Source of the DNA: a virus
Reading direction: 5' to 3' (one strand)
Virus record (IMG/VR): IMGVR_UViG_3300029787_000034
Coordinates: 1 to 61,766 of that record
DNA: 61,766 nucleotides
The notes beneath the pieces were generated by a model. It was given only the letters and a program-made list of their open reading frames with translations, made no database searches and was not told the origin of the DNA. Position 1 is the stretch's first letter. Each line of letters begins with the position of its first letter. Positions 41,799 to 51,690 of the stretch are shown in pieces. The translations under genes and the position numbers were made by a program.

Positions 41799-44284
41799 TG
41801 AGTTTCTACACAGACGTTAGACTTCTCGGTGATGACATACTCTTCTGTGGGTATGAGCATGGAGAACGTGTAACATACAGGGAAAAGTGTAGACCGACTC
41901 TATACTTTGTGCCTTCGGATCAATCCAAAGTATCAAAGTTTAAAACTTTAGATGGTAGGTATGCACATCCTAAACAATTCGATGGTGCTAGATCAGCACG
42001 TTCTTTCATAGAAAAGTATGAGAACGTAGAAGGTCTAGAAGTCCATGGTTATGAGAGGTTTGTATATCAATTCATCTCCAATAGGTTCCCCGATGAAGTT
42101 GAGTTTGATATGGATCTCATGCAGATCTATACCATTGACATCGAGGTTGCATGTGACAACGGTTTCCCTTCCGTTGAGGAATCTCGTGAGGAGATTCTTT
42201 GTATTACTATGAAGAACCTTATCACTAAGAAGATAACCACATGGGGTACTCGTGAGTTTGATAATACACATGAGTATCGTCTGTTTGATTCAGAAGCATC
42301 GTTGTTAGAAGACTTCCACCACTGGTGGGTGACATCAACTCCCGATGTTATTACAGGATGGAACTGTAACCTATATGATATACCTTATATCTGTAGGAGA
42401 ATAGAGAGAGTGTTGGGTGAGAAGTGGAAGAGATCATTGTCACCTTGGAACCGAGTCATTGATAGAGAACTAGTTATCAAGGGTCGTAAACAACTTGCAT
42501 ATGATATTACAGGTGTCACTATTCTTGACTACCTTGATTTGTATCAGAAGTTTACCTATAGTGCTCAGTCATCTTATAGACTAGATCACATTGCTGACGT
42601 AGAACTTGGTCAAAAGAAATTAGATCACAGTGAGTTCGAGAACTTTAAAGCATTCTATACAGGAGACTGGCAGAAGTTTGTGGAGTACAACATCCATGAC
42701 GTTGAGTTGGTTGATCGTCTAGAAGATAAGATGAAGTTGATAGAGTTAGCATTGACTCTAAGTTATGACGCTAAGGTAAATCTAGGGGATGTGTTCTCGC
42801 AGGTTCGTATGTGGGATACCTTAATATACAATGACTTACAGGAGAGGAATGTTGTAGTTCCCCCTAAGGTTGGTACTAAAAAGAATGAACAGTATGCAGG
42901 TGCTTATGTTAAAGAACCTGTACCAGGAATGTATGATTGGGTTGTAAGTTTTGACCTCAACAGTCTATACCCACACCTTATAATGCAGTACAATATCTCC
43001 CCCGAAACTCTTGTTGAGAGGAGACACCCAACTGTATCTGTAGAAGGACTTCTTAATAGAGAAGTTAAGATTGATGGAGAGTATGCAGTATGTGCTAACG
43101 GTGCTCAGTATCGTAAGGATGTACATGGATTCCTACCTGAGATAATGCAAAGGATCTACGATGATCGTACGATCTATAAAAAGAAAATGTTAAAGGCAAA
43201 ACAAAAGTATGAAACTAATCCGACTCCAGACGTACAGAAAGAAATCTCTCGATACAACAACATTCAGATGGCTCGGAAGATTCAGCTTAATTCTGCTTAT
43301 GGTGCTATCGGGAATCAATACTTCCGTTATTATAACCTTGCTAACGCTGAAGCTATTACTTTATCTGGTCAAGTTTCTATCCGTTGGATAGAAAACAAGA
43401 TGAATTCCTATCTCAATAAACTATTAAAGACTGAAGATTATGATTACGTTATTGCTAGTGACACCGATAGCATTTACTTGCACCTTGCTCCTCTTGTGGA
43501 GAAGGTATTCTCGAACAGAGAGAAAAGCAGTGATAGCACACTTAGGTTCCTTGAGAAGGTGTGTGATGTGGAACTTGAGAAGTATATATCGAATTCTTAT
43601 CAGGAGTTGGCCACCTATGTAAGTGCCTATGATCAGAAGATGATCATGAAGCGAGAGAACATAGCGAACAAGGGTATCTGGACTGCCAAGAAAAGATATA
43701 TCCTCAATGTATGGAACAGTGAAGGTGTGCAGTATGCTGAACCTAAACTAAAGATGATGGGTATCGAAGCAGTCAAGTCTTCTACACCTATGCCATGCAG
43801 AACTGCTATTAAAGAAGCACTTGATCTCGTTATGAATAGTGATGAGGATGAGGTGCAGAAATATATCTCAGGATTTAGAAAGAAGTTTGAGCAGTTACCA
43901 CTAGAAGATATATCATTCCCTCGTAGTTGCAATAACATACAGAAGTTTACTTCCACTAAAGACATCTATGGTAAGGGATGTCCAATACACGTACGTGGTT
44001 CTTTACTATACAATCATTATATAAAGAAACATAAGATCGCTCACAAGTTTCCTCTCATACAGGAAGGTGAGAAGATCAAATATCTTTACCTAAGAAAACC
44101 TAATCGCATTGGAGAGAATGTCATTTCATTCTTCCAAACTCTTCCCACAGAATTCGAACTTGACGGATCAGTAGATTATGAGGTACAATTTGACAAGAGT
44201 TTCTTGTCTCCCATCAAGGGTATCCTTGATGCTATCGGGTGGACACCCGAAAAACAGATTACATTAGAGCATATTTTTGGATGA
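41798..44284 (+). CDS. 43: DNA polymerase (gp43), family B
   Basis: 828-residue replicative polymerase. The 3'-5' exonuclease domain starts at [12 protein letters not shown] (Exo I), with Exo III around [10 protein letters not shown]. Polymerase motif A is [22 protein letters not shown], motif [19 protein letters not shown], and motif [13 protein letters not shown] with both catalytic Asp. The C-terminal clamp-interacting region is present. Somewhat shorter than T4 gp43 (898). No intron or inserted homing endonuclease. Confidence 0.97.
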   Translation: MSFYTDVRLLGDDILFCGYEHGERVTYREKCRPTLYFVPSDQSKVSKFKTLDGRYAHPKQFDGARSARSFIEKYENVEGLEVHGYERFVYQFISNRFPDEVEFDMDLMQIYTIDIEVACDNGFPSVEESREEILCITMKNLITKKITTWGTREFDNTHEYRLFDSEASLLEDFHHWWVTSTPDVITGWNCNLYDIPYICRRIERVLGEKWKRSLSPWNRVIDRELVIKGRKQLAYDITGVTILDYLDLYQKFTYSAQSSYRLDHIADVELGQKKLDHSEFENFKAFYTGDWQKFVEYNIHDVELVDRLEDKMKLIELALTLSYDAKVNLGDVFSQVRMWDTLIYNDLQERNVVVPPKVGTKKNEQYAGAYVKEPVPGMYDWVVSFDLNSLYPHLIMQYNISPETLVERRHPTVSVEGLLNREVKIDGEYAVCANGAQYRKDVHGFLPEIMQRIYDDRTIYKKKMLKAKQKYETNPTPDVQKEISRYNNIQMARKIQLNSAYGAIGNQYFRYYNLANAEAITLSGQVSIRWIENKMNSYLNKLLKTEDYDYVIASDTDSIYLHLAPLVEKVFSNREKSSDSTLRFLEKVCDVELEKYISNSYQELATYVSAYDQKMIMKRENIANKGIWTAKKRYILNVWNSEGVQYAEPKLKMMGIEAVKSSTPMPCRTAIKEALDLVMNSDEDEVQKYISGFRKKFEQLPLEDISFPRSCNNIQKFTSTKDIYGKGCPIHVRGSLLYNHYIKKHKIAHKFPLIQEGEKIKYLYLRKPNRIGENVISFFQTLPTEFELDGSVDYEVQFDKSFLSPIKGILDAIGWTPEKQITLEHIFG

Positions 44285-45300
44285 CTAATTCATTTTTTAC
44301 AGACATAGCAAAAGAGATCGGTAACGAGTACGCAGGTGTTGTGTCAGACGGTGTTGCAGCAGGTGACACTAGCGGTTTCATAGACACAGGATCATACCTT
44401 TTTAATGCTGTTGTGTCTGGTAGTATTTTTGGTGGAGTACCTAGTAATAAGATCACAGCATTAGCAGGTGAATCTAGTACAGGTAAAACATTTTTCTGTC
44501 TAGGTATTGTTCAGCACTTCCTAGAATCAAATCCTGATGCAGGTGTAATTTACTTTGAGTCTGAGTCTGCCATCTCTAAAGAGATGATAGAGAAACGTAA
44601 TATAGATTCTAATAGAATGTATCTTGTACCAGTTACTACAGTACAGGAGTTCAGACAACAAGCAATTAAGATTGTAGATAAGTATCTTGCACAGTCAGAA
44701 AAAGAACGCAAACCATTGATGTTTGTTCTTGATAGTCTTGGTATGTTATCCACCACTAAAGAGGTAGATGATACTGAGCAGGGTAAGGACACACGTGACA
44801 TGACTAGAGCACAAGTTGTTAAGTCTATCTTCAGAGTTCTAACACTGAAACTAGGTAAAGCAAATGTTCCTATGATAGTTACTAACCATACCTATGATGT
44901 TGTTGGTGCCTATGTACCTATGAAAGAAATGGGTGGTGGTTCTGGTCTTAAGTATGCTGCATCCTCTATCATATACTTGAGCAAATCTAAAGAGAAAGAT
45001 GGTAAGGATGTTGTAGGTAACCTAATCAAATGTGAGACTAAGAAGTCTAGGTTTACCAAAGAGAATAGTAGAATCGAAGCAAGACTATTCTATGATGAGA
45101 GAGGACTTGACAAGTACTATGGTCTCCTAGAGTTAGGAGAGAAACACGGAGTGTTTACAAGAATAGGAAACAGGTATAAGATGGGTGAGTCTAACTTGTA
45201 TCCTAAATCTATTCTTGCTGATCCAGAGAAGTATTTTACTCCCGAAATTATGCAAGCATTAGACGAGAGTGCACAGAAGGAGTTCTCTTATGGTTCTTAG
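44281..45300 (+). CDS. uvsX: Recombinase UvsX (RecA-like)
   Basis: 339-residue strand-exchange ATPase. Walker [14 protein letters not shown] (near residue 62), Walker [11 protein letters not shown], and the DNA-binding loop region around [20 protein letters not shown] at an ATGA overlap with gene 43; the upstream GTG is rejected. Works with UvsY encoded at 15405. T4 UvsX is 391 residues. Confidence 0.95.
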   Translation: MTNSFFTDIAKEIGNEYAGVVSDGVAAGDTSGFIDTGSYLFNAVVSGSIFGGVPSNKITALAGESSTGKTFFCLGIVQHFLESNPDAGVIYFESESAISKEMIEKRNIDSNRMYLVPVTTVQEFRQQAIKIVDKYLAQSEKERKPLMFVLDSLGMLSTTKEVDDTEQGKDTRDMTRAQVVKSIFRVLTLKLGKANVPMIVTNHTYDVVGAYVPMKEMGGGSGLKYAASSIIYLSKSKEKDGKDVVGNLIKCETKKSRFTKENSRIEARLFYDERGLDKYYGLLELGEKHGVFTRIGNRYKMGESNLYPKSILADPEKYFTPEIMQALDESAQKEFSYGS

Positions 45301-45862
45301 AAACGTTACCGACTACATCAAGACATACGACAGATGTTTACCACAAAATGTCTGTCGTAATTTAGTTGCGTTAGCAAAGAAAACTAAGTTAGAAAGATGG
45401 GAACAGAAGGGTCGTCCTCAATGTGGTATGTTTAACATCACACATGTTGCAGAGACAGAACAAGATCCAGACTGGATGAAGATGCAGAACCTACTCATCC
45501 CTGCGATCAAATCAGCATCCGAACTCTACATGACACAGGTGGGATGTAAAGATCACTGGCCAGTAGAGAATGGATTTGAGCAAATCAAACTCAAGCATTA
45601 CAATCACGAATCTAATGATAGGTTTGATGAGCATGTTGATGTTGGTGACCACAGTAGTGCAAGAAGATTTCTTGCTCTGTTCTTTTATCTAAATGATGTT
45701 GCAGAAGGTGGAGAAACACACTTCCCTAATGTAAACATCAGTATCAAAGCGAGCGAAGGGAAGGTGTTAGTATTCCCTCCTACTTGGATGTTTGCACACT
45801 CAGGTAAAGCACCACTATCAAACGACAAGTATGTTGTCGGAACTTACCTACACTACATTTAA
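45290..45862 (+). CDS. 2OG-Fe(II) oxygenase, prolyl-4-hydroxylase-like
   Basis: 190 residues from ATG 45290, overlapping uvsX by 11 nt. The HxD iron motif is in [31 protein letters not shown] is the P4H core, and the distal His and 2OG-binding basic residue are in [23 protein letters not shown]. Expected to hydroxylate a side chain or small molecule; target unknown. P4H-like genes between uvsX and gp41 are recurrent in cyanomyoviruses. A 9-bp hairpin occurs in codons 13-24. Confidence 0.87.
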   Translation: MVLRNVTDYIKTYDRCLPQNVCRNLVALAKKTKLERWEQKGRPQCGMFNITHVAETEQDPDWMKMQNLLIPAIKSASELYMTQVGCKDHWPVENGFEQIKLKHYNHESNDRFDEHVDVGDHSSARRFLALFFYLNDVAEGGETHFPNVNISIKASEGKVLVFPPTWMFAHSGKAPLSNDKYVVGTYLHYI

Positions 45863-47232
45863 TGCAAAAGATCGAAGAGATAGCACTTAGTAAACTCATC
45901 CTAGATGAGAACTATTGTAGACAGGTATTGCCCTTTGTTAAAGAGGAATATTTTGACACTATCAATCATAAGATATTGTTTGAGGTGGTTCATAAGTATG
46001 TGCAGGAGTTTGATGGTCTGCCAGAACCGATGGCACTTAAGATTGAGATAGAGAAGCGTAAAGATATAAGTGAAGAGATACTAAAAGAGATAGAAGGATT
46101 CATTGATACTGGTTTAGATAAAGATCAATACAATCACGACTGGTTGTTAAGTACTACAGAGAAATGGTGTAAGGAGAGAGCAATCTACCTTGCATTAATG
46201 GATAGTATTAAGATTGCTGACGGTCAAGATAAGACTCGTACTAAAGATGCTATACCACACATCATGTCTGAGGCATTGGGTACTGGTTTTGATGACACTG
46301 TTGGTCATGACTATCTAAATGATGCTGATGAGAGATATGATTTTTATCATAAGATAGAAGACAAGACACCATTTGATCTTGATTACTTTAATAAGATAAC
46401 CAAGGGTGGTTTACCAAACAAGACACTTAACATTGCACTAGCAGGTACAGGTGTTGGTAAGTCTTTATTCATGTGTCATATGGCAGCAGCAACATTACTA
46501 CAAAGTAAGAACGTTCTGTATATTACTCTTGAGATGGCAGAAGAAAAGATTGCAGAGAGAATTGATGCTAACCTTTTAGATGTACCTATCCAACAACTCA
46601 ACGACCCACTGTTTACAAAGCAACAGTTTCGTACTAAAATGGATAAGATAGATAAGAAGACTCAAGGTAGGTTGGTTATCAAAGAATACCCAACTGCGTC
46701 TGCACATGTAGGTCACTTTAAATCTCTTATCAATGAGTTAGCAATGAAGAAAGGGTTTAGTCCTGATATTATCTTCATTGACTATCTAAATATTTGTTCA
46801 TCATCACGTTACAAAAATTCCATTGTCAATTCTTACACGTTTGTTAAAGCGATTGCAGAAGAACTCCGTGGTCTTGCAGTTGAGGCTAATGTACCTATCG
46901 TCTCCGCTACTCAGACAACTCGTAGTGGCTATGGTAGTAGTGATGTTGATCTTACTGACACAAGTGAGTCGTTCGGTCTACCCGCCACTGCTGATCTTAT
47001 GTTTGCTCTTATTAGTACGGAGGATCTTGAGGGGATGAATCAGATAATGGTCAAGCAACTCAAGAATAGATACAATGATCCTACAGTACATAAACGATTT
47101 GTAATAGGTATTGACAGATCGAAGATGAGGCTCTATGATTGTGAACAGCAACAACTTACTGATTCTGGTACTGACGAAGAGATACTAGAAGTCGCTAAGA
47201 CTAAAACTAAATTTGATTCCTTTAAGATATGA
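45862..47232 (+). CDS. 41: Replicative DNA helicase (gp41, DnaB-like)
   Basis: 456-residue hexameric helicase of the primosome. N-terminal helical domain, then RecA-fold core with Walker A IALAGTGVGKSLFM (near residue 195), LYITLEMAEEKIAERIDANL, Walker B DIIFIDYLNICSS, the SATQTTRSG sensor and an arginine-finger region near the end. TAATG start. Length is close to T4 gp41 (475). Confidence 0.95.
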   Translation: MQKIEEIALSKLILDENYCRQVLPFVKEEYFDTINHKILFEVVHKYVQEFDGLPEPMALKIEIEKRKDISEEILKEIEGFIDTGLDKDQYNHDWLLSTTEKWCKERAIYLALMDSIKIADGQDKTRTKDAIPHIMSEALGTGFDDTVGHDYLNDADERYDFYHKIEDKTPFDLDYFNKITKGGLPNKTLNIALAGTGVGKSLFMCHMAAATLLQSKNVLYITLEMAEEKIAERIDANLLDVPIQQLNDPLFTKQQFRTKMDKIDKKTQGRLVIKEYPTASAHVGHFKSLINELAMKKGFSPDIIFIDYLNICSSSRYKNSIVNSYTFVKAIAEELRGLAVEANVPIVSATQTTRSGYGSSDVDLTDTSESFGLPATADLMFALISTEDLEGMNQIMVKQLKNRYNDPTVHKRFVIGIDRSKMRLYDCEQQQLTDSGTDEEILEVAKTKTKFDSFKI

Positions 47233-47870
47233 CAAAAGAAAACGTACCTTATGATCCTGCCTCGGCAGACAACGCTCAGAAAGTTGCAGAGAGTATGAAC
47301 AATTCTGCACAGGATGCTAAAGATGATATGGCAGATGGTGCTAAGAAGATTGCTGATGAAACTCCTAAGACACCAGAAGACTTTATTAAACAAAAAGGAT
47401 TCACTGCATGGCAAGCAGCAGAGAAGGTTAGAGCAAACGAAAAGAATAAAAAAGAAGAGACTAAGTTCCAGATTGATCTAGACAAGTACATGCATTTCCA
47501 AGACATGACTTGCTCTGCACCTAGTAAAGATAAGGTTCAGTACATAGATAGATTGAGACAACTCAGCGAACAAGGATGTGACATTGCTAGGTTGGACACA
47601 GCATCACAGGGTTTGACTGCAGAAGCAGGTGAGTTCTGTGAGATTGTTAAGAAACTGAAGTATCAAGGTAAACCATGGAATGATGCTAACAAAGAGCATC
47701 TAATTAAAGAACTCGGTGACGTTCTATGGTATGCAGCATGTGCAGCAAAAGCATTAGACATCAGACTTGATGAAGTATTCTATACCAACTCATTAAAACT
47801 AGCAGCAAGATATCCTGGTGGAGAGTTCTCCATTGAGGAGTCCGAAAACAGAAAACAAGGAGACATTTAA
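47229..47870 (+). CDS. mazG: MazG-type nucleotide pyrophosphohydrolase
   Basis: 213 residues. The C-terminal ~120 residues hold the MazG fold: LTAEAGEFCEIVKKLKYQGK (E..E.. metal site) and LIKELGDVLWYAACAAKALD (E..D). In cyanophages MazG is proposed to hydrolyse dGTP/dCTP or alarmones. The ~80-residue N-terminal extension is charged, Ala-rich and helical (DNAQKVAESMNNSAQDAKDDM); such an extension is unusual. ATGA overlap with gp41. Confidence 0.92.
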   Translation: MTKENVPYDPASADNAQKVAESMNNSAQDAKDDMADGAKKIADETPKTPEDFIKQKGFTAWQAAEKVRANEKNKKEETKFQIDLDKYMHFQDMTCSAPSKDKVQYIDRLRQLSEQGCDIARLDTASQGLTAEAGEFCEIVKKLKYQGKPWNDANKEHLIKELGDVLWYAACAAKALDIRLDEVFYTNSLKLAARYPGGEFSIEESENRKQGDI

Positions 47871-47956
47871 TGCCTTTAATCTTGACACCAATCATATGTG
47901 CTGCTATACTAACAGCATACTCAACTTATATTCTTAGAAAGTACAACCCTCATTAA
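47870..47956 (+). CDS. Membrane microprotein, 28 aa
   Basis: TAATG junction with mazG. One hydrophobic helix (LILTPIICAAILTAYSTYIL) and a short basic tail. Too short for certainty, but the position between tightly packed genes is supportive. Confidence 0.45.
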   Translation: MPLILTPIICAAILTAYSTYILRKYNPH

Positions 47957-47959
47957 CGC

Positions 47960-48157
47960 ATGGCACTATCAGGACAAGTAGAAGAATCATTACGAGAAGC
48001 ACAGGAGTGTCTACGTAATGCTTTATCTTTCTCTGCTCGTACAGAGAAGACATATATCAGTAAACACATTGCAGATATATTACATCAGATTGATAACCTA
48101 TGTGACGTAAGTGAGATGTTGGAACACATGGAGAACCTTCGCAATGAAATTGACTAA
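47960..48157 (+). CDS. Hypothetical helical protein, 65 aa
   Basis: ATG 4 nt after the microprotein stop. Entirely helical in appearance (EESLREAQECLRNALSFSAR, DVSEMLEHMENLRNEID). No domain. Overlaps the next gene by 14 nt. Confidence 0.6.
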   Translation: MALSGQVEESLREAQECLRNALSFSARTEKTYISKHIADILHQIDNLCDVSEMLEHMENLRNEID

Positions 48158-48404
48158 AATTATGGATCAAGGTCCTTATCGTTTTGTTCACACAGATAAG
48201 AGACTTGAGAACGGTAAACTAGATTACCGTATACAGAAGTACAACACATGGACGCAACGTTACAATGACATGTACTTACTAGACAGTTCACTACAGTTGG
48301 ACTGCTGTCTGGAGGACAAGGAATATACTAAGTGGTTAGACCCAGATCCTGAGGTCTCTGCATACAAAAAGAGAGGAGACGTTGTTAGGTCTCCCTATAA
48401 ATAA
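48144..48404 (+). CDS. Hypothetical protein, 86 aa
   Basis: ATG 48144 (MKLTKIMDQGPYRFVH); the longer alternative start is rejected as it overlaps the preceding gene more. Aromatic and basic (YRIQKYNTWTQRYNDMYLL). Its last codons contain the TATAAATA late promoter of the next unit, and the terminator begins at its stop. Confidence 0.6.
   Translation: MKLTKIMDQGPYRFVHTDKRLENGKLDYRIQKYNTWTQRYNDMYLLDSSLQLDCCLEDKEYTKWLDPDPEVSAYKKRGDVVRSPYK
48396..48403 (+). promoter_or_regulatory. Late promoter TATAAATA (perfect T4 consensus)
   Basis: Exact TATAAATA at the end of the preceding gene. Predicted +1 is 48409, inside the terminator stem, giving an 18-nt leader to the GTG at 48427. Confidence 0.65.
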
Positions 48405-48425
48405 GAGGGTAACACCCTCTTTTTT
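48404..48425 (+). terminator. Intrinsic terminator of the gp41-mazG operon
   Basis: 7-bp stem AGAGGGT/ACCCTCT with an AAC loop and six Ts. It begins one base after the late promoter motif. Confidence 0.85.
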
Positions 48426-48426
48426 C

Positions 48427-49260
48427 GTGGCAAATAAAGGATTGCAGTTTGAGTGGTCAGTATTACACCATGCACTATCACGTGTTGGTGATCCATCTGA
48501 ACTCTCATCGGAACAAAATGTAACTCGTCTTAAGGCAGCAGATGAAGTCAGTAAGATGGGGGAATCTTCTGCTGTGTCACAAGCAGGTCTGCAAGTCATT
48601 AATCAGATAAAACCTGGTGGGTTTGCTGCAGAACAATTATTCTATAAATCATTTATGAAGATGGGTGGTGGTGCTAATGAAGGGAAGACAGATATAATTT
48701 TCAGCAAAGGTGGTACGAAATATAAATGTAGTATGAAGTATGGTAATGATTATCAACTTACGTCAGCAGGTATAGATAAATCAATTAAGATTCTGACTGG
48801 TATATTAAAACTAGTAGCAAATAAGTATGGAACTAGAGACGATGCGATGTGTTTAGGATATCTTCAGTTAGTACTAGAAGAGATCTCTAATAAATTTGAG
48901 AACAACACAGGAACTATTACTGCTGCAGAGGCAGACAGACTTATGAGTAGCACAAGAGAGAACCTAGGACTAGAGTCTAGATTACAATCTATTCTAGGAA
49001 CTAGAAAGAACCCTACCACATCAGGAGTCTATTCTAAATTTAAGTATGAACTAACTAAAGAATGTTTAACTGGTGAGATGACATTTGGTGGTGGTGACAA
49101 AGTTGCTACTCATGTACTCACAGAGTCTGGTGTCAAACCTATAGATGGTAAATTAATTAATGAGGTTATGGCTAGAGCAGGTGTTCGTATCAGCAAAAAG
49201 GGACGCAAAGCTAAAGGTGGTGTTAAGATGAACGCCATTACCATTAGATATGAGGTATAA
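48427..49260 (+). CDS. Late protein with possible PD-(D/E)XK-like nuclease core
   Basis: 277 residues from GTG 48427 (M-ANKGLQFEWSVLHH); the TTG upstream would precede the late promoter's +1. The segment GGANEGKTDIIFSKGGTKYKCSMKYG followed by DYQLTSAG resembles the D...(E/S)xK core of restriction-like nucleases, with Ser in place of Glu. The rest is helical. First gene of a late cassette with two nucleotidyltransferase-like proteins. The fold is inferred from a short pattern only. Confidence 0.6.
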   Translation: MANKGLQFEWSVLHHALSRVGDPSELSSEQNVTRLKAADEVSKMGESSAVSQAGLQVINQIKPGGFAAEQLFYKSFMKMGGGANEGKTDIIFSKGGTKYKCSMKYGNDYQLTSAGIDKSIKILTGILKLVANKYGTRDDAMCLGYLQLVLEEISNKFENNTGTITAAEADRLMSSTRENLGLESRLQSILGTRKNPTTSGVYSKFKYELTKECLTGEMTFGGGDKVATHVLTESGVKPIDGKLINEVMARAGVRISKKGRKAKGGVKMNAITIRYEV

Positions 49261-49267
49261 TTAAGAC

Positions 49268-50452
49268 ATGGCAAAGAACACACACCTAGAACATTTAGAA
49301 GATGACCTGATCAACCAAGGGTATCAGGGTGGTTTAAATGCTATTAATTTTATTGAGTCTCTTTCTGATATGCTAGACAGTGGTGGAAAGGGTGCAAGGG
49401 TTACTGTCAAATGGGATGGTGCCCCTGCTATTGTATGTGGTAGGACTCCTCAAGGGCAGTTTTTTGTAGGAACTAAATCAGTATTTAATAAAGGACAACC
49501 AAAGATCGGATATGATCATGATCTTATAGACTACCATTACGAAGGTAGTGTTGTTGGGACTATCCTTCATGAAGTATATGATCAACTAAAGAAACTACCA
49601 TTTAAAGGTGTACTACAAGGTGATCTCTTATATACTAAGACACCTCCTATTACAAAGATGGGTGGCAATACAGTATATAAATTCAGACCAAACACTATCA
49701 CATATGCAGTTGATGCATACAGTGAACTGGGTCAGAAGATAGGTGCATCCAAGTTGGGTATAGTATTTCATACGAGTTACACAGGTGAAAGTGTAGAGAA
49801 TATGTCTGCAGCATTTGGTGTGGATGTATCGCATTTACAGGGAGTTAAGGATGTAGCAGTACTATCATCTAACTTTGAGAATGTAGGTGGAGTAGCAACA
49901 CTCAGTACCACTGAGAAAGTACAAGTAAAACAAAACATTCGTAATGCTAAGATTGGTATGACTAAGGGTAGATCTTTCCTCGATTTGCTAGGTGGCACAA
50001 GACCTTTCGAGTATACTGCACTGTTTAAAGTATACTTTAACCAAGTTATTAGAACAGGTAAGGTTCCAAAGACTGCTGCACTGTTACATAAAGGGTTCGA
50101 AGTCTTTGTATCACAGCGTTTTGACATGGAGATTGCTAAGAAAAAGACTGAAAAATCTAAGGAACAATGGAAGAAAAAGAAACAAGAGTCCCTCAAGTAT
50201 CTAAATAGTAACAAAACTGCCATACATAATGCTATGAGTGCCTTCCAGTCTCTAATAACTGCGAAGAAAATTATCATCCGACGCTTAGAGAAAGTGAAAG
50301 GTATTGGTACATTCATAGAAGACGAATCTGGTTACCGAGTTACAAGTCCTGAGGGATACGTAGCAATTAAAAATGGTACGGCTATCAAACTTGTTGATAG
50401 ATTAGAATTCTCTAAAGCAAACTTTACTGTGGCAAAGAACTGGTCAAAATGA
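49268..50452 (+). CDS. Ligase-like nucleotidyltransferase (KxDG motif)
   Basis: 394 residues. VTVKWDGAPAIVCGR matches motif I (KxDG) of the ATP-dependent ligase and capping-enzyme superfamily, with the Lys likely adenylated. FKGVLQGDLLY and VFHTSYTG look like motifs III and IIIa, and EGYVAIKNGTAIKLV is reminiscent of motifs IV and V. The C-terminal third is a Lys-rich helical domain (KKKTEKSKEQWKKKKQ). Similar proteins are usually unnamed in cyanophages (DUF6267-type). Target, DNA or RNA, unknown. Confidence 0.65.
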   Translation: MAKNTHLEHLEDDLINQGYQGGLNAINFIESLSDMLDSGGKGARVTVKWDGAPAIVCGRTPQGQFFVGTKSVFNKGQPKIGYDHDLIDYHYEGSVVGTILHEVYDQLKKLPFKGVLQGDLLYTKTPPITKMGGNTVYKFRPNTITYAVDAYSELGQKIGASKLGIVFHTSYTGESVENMSAAFGVDVSHLQGVKDVAVLSSNFENVGGVATLSTTEKVQVKQNIRNAKIGMTKGRSFLDLLGGTRPFEYTALFKVYFNQVIRTGKVPKTAALLHKGFEVFVSQRFDMEIAKKKTEKSKEQWKKKKQESLKYLNSNKTAIHNAMSAFQSLITAKKIIIRRLEKVKGIGTFIEDESGYRVTSPEGYVAIKNGTAIKLVDRLEFSKANFTVAKNWSK

Positions 50453-51666
50453 TTCACTTTAATCAATTCATAACTGAAACAACACCTGCACAGGGAACAG
50501 TATCACAACCTGCTAAGAAGAAACCTGTACCTAAGTCTCAGCAACCAGAGGACAAGCATGTTGCGATCACTTTTGGTAGGTTTAACCCACCTCATGCAGG
50601 TCATGGTAAACTTATGGATGCTGTTAAAGCACATGGTGGTGACTCAGGTAACTATAGAATCTATCCTAGTAGAACGCAAGATCATAAGAAGAATCCTTTG
50701 AGTGCTGATCAGAAGGTTGATCACATGCGTAAGATGTTTAAGAATCATAAGGATAAGATACAGAATTCAGAACAGCATAGAAATATATTTGACATACTAC
50801 GTGACCTCAATGATGAAGGACATGAACATGTAACAATGGTAGTCGGAGACGACAGAGTAAAAGAATTTCAGAAGTTAACGCAGAAATATAACGGTGTACA
50901 CTACGACTTTAAGTCTGTTAATATCAAGTCAGCAGGTGCTAGAGATCCAAATTCAGATGATCCAATAGAAAAACTATCAGCATCAGCACAGAGAAAGCAT
51001 GCACAGGGTGATGACCATGACTCCTATCATGCAGGAATGCCAAAAGGATTTAAGAAGTCAGACTCTATGAAGATGATGGCAGATGTAAAGACAGGTATGA
51101 CACCTCCTAAGAAACCATCACAGAAACTTAAGAAGAAAACTCCTGCTACTCCGAAGAGTGAAGCATGGGAATACTCACCTAAGTTACACATGTATGAGTT
51201 CAGAGAACACTACATGGAGCATGAAGTTTTTTCAGTTGGTACTCTAGTAGAGCATGATGACAGTGGTATACGTGGTGTTATAGTACACCGTGGTACTAAT
51301 CATGTTGTCTTTAAGGATGATGAAGGTGAAGAGTTTAAAGCATGGTTGCATCATGTAACTGAGGTTGTAGAGTTAGATGAGATAGCAATGGCAAGGAAAA
51401 AGGACAACCCATACTCTAAGCGTAAGATACTTAAGATGCTTATCAGGTCAGTTGCTGAGAAAGAAAGATCTAAAGCAGGTGTGACAAGAGAAGAGAAAGA
51501 AAAGGGAGATCAAAGTAACTATTCTGCTGATGATGGTAGTGGTAATACATGGAAGATCGGCACTGATGAGTACAGAAAAGCAGTGCAGGACATGACTCCA
51601 GGTCAGGGAACTACCAAGTTTGGGGTTAAGTTTAACGACTTTAGAAAGGCTGCACAGCCTAAATAA
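50449..51666 (+). CDS. HxGH nucleotidyltransferase-like late protein
   Basis: 405 residues. After a Pro/Lys linker, VAITFGRFNPPHAGHGKLMDAV is the HxGH signature of cytidylyl- and NMN-adenylyltransferases (Rossmann-like), and TMVVGDDRVKEF fits a following strand. The middle (residues ~190-240) is Lys/His-rich and disordered. A small beta domain follows (GTLVEHDDSGIRGVIVHRGTNHVVFKDDEG), then a basic tail. The ISTxR-type motif is not obvious, so activity is uncertain. ATGA overlap with the ligase-like gene. Confidence 0.7.
   Translation: MIHFNQFITETTPAQGTVSQPAKKKPVPKSQQPEDKHVAITFGRFNPPHAGHGKLMDAVKAHGGDSGNYRIYPSRTQDHKKNPLSADQKVDHMRKMFKNHKDKIQNSEQHRNIFDILRDLNDEGHEHVTMVVGDDRVKEFQKLTQKYNGVHYDFKSVNIKSAGARDPNSDDPIEKLSASAQRKHAQGDDHDSYHAGMPKGFKKSDSMKMMADVKTGMTPPKKPSQKLKKKTPATPKSEAWEYSPKLHMYEFREHYMEHEVFSVGTLVEHDDSGIRGVIVHRGTNHVVFKDDEGEEFKAWLHHVTEVVELDEIAMARKKDNPYSKRKILKMLIRSVAEKERSKAGVTREEKEKGDQSNYSADDGSGNTWKIGTDEYRKAVQDMTPGQGTTKFGVKFNDFRKAAQPK
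51659..51665 (+). promoter_or_regulatory. Late promoter CTAAATA
   Basis: Overlaps the stop of the HxGH gene. Predicted +1 is 51671, 20 nt before the next ATG. Confidence 0.65.
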
Positions 51667-51690
51667 TAATTACGGAATCAATTTTATCCG

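Noticed and set aside
45326-45359. 9-bp hairpin (ACGACAGA/TCTGTCGT) in the P4H-like gene
   Set aside because: The loop is 16 nt and there is no T run. Possible but not distinctive enough to report as an element.
46788-46794. CTAAATA inside gene 41
   Set aside because: Deep within coding sequence with no gene start downstream. The same applies to similar matches near 7345, 21083, 34140, 50199 and 55774; chance matches are expected in AT-rich DNA.
49777-50316. 179-codon open frame on the minus strand
   Set aside because: It lies wholly antisense to the ligase-like gene, has Cys/Phe/Ser-rich composition typical of shadow frames, and no ribosome binding site.
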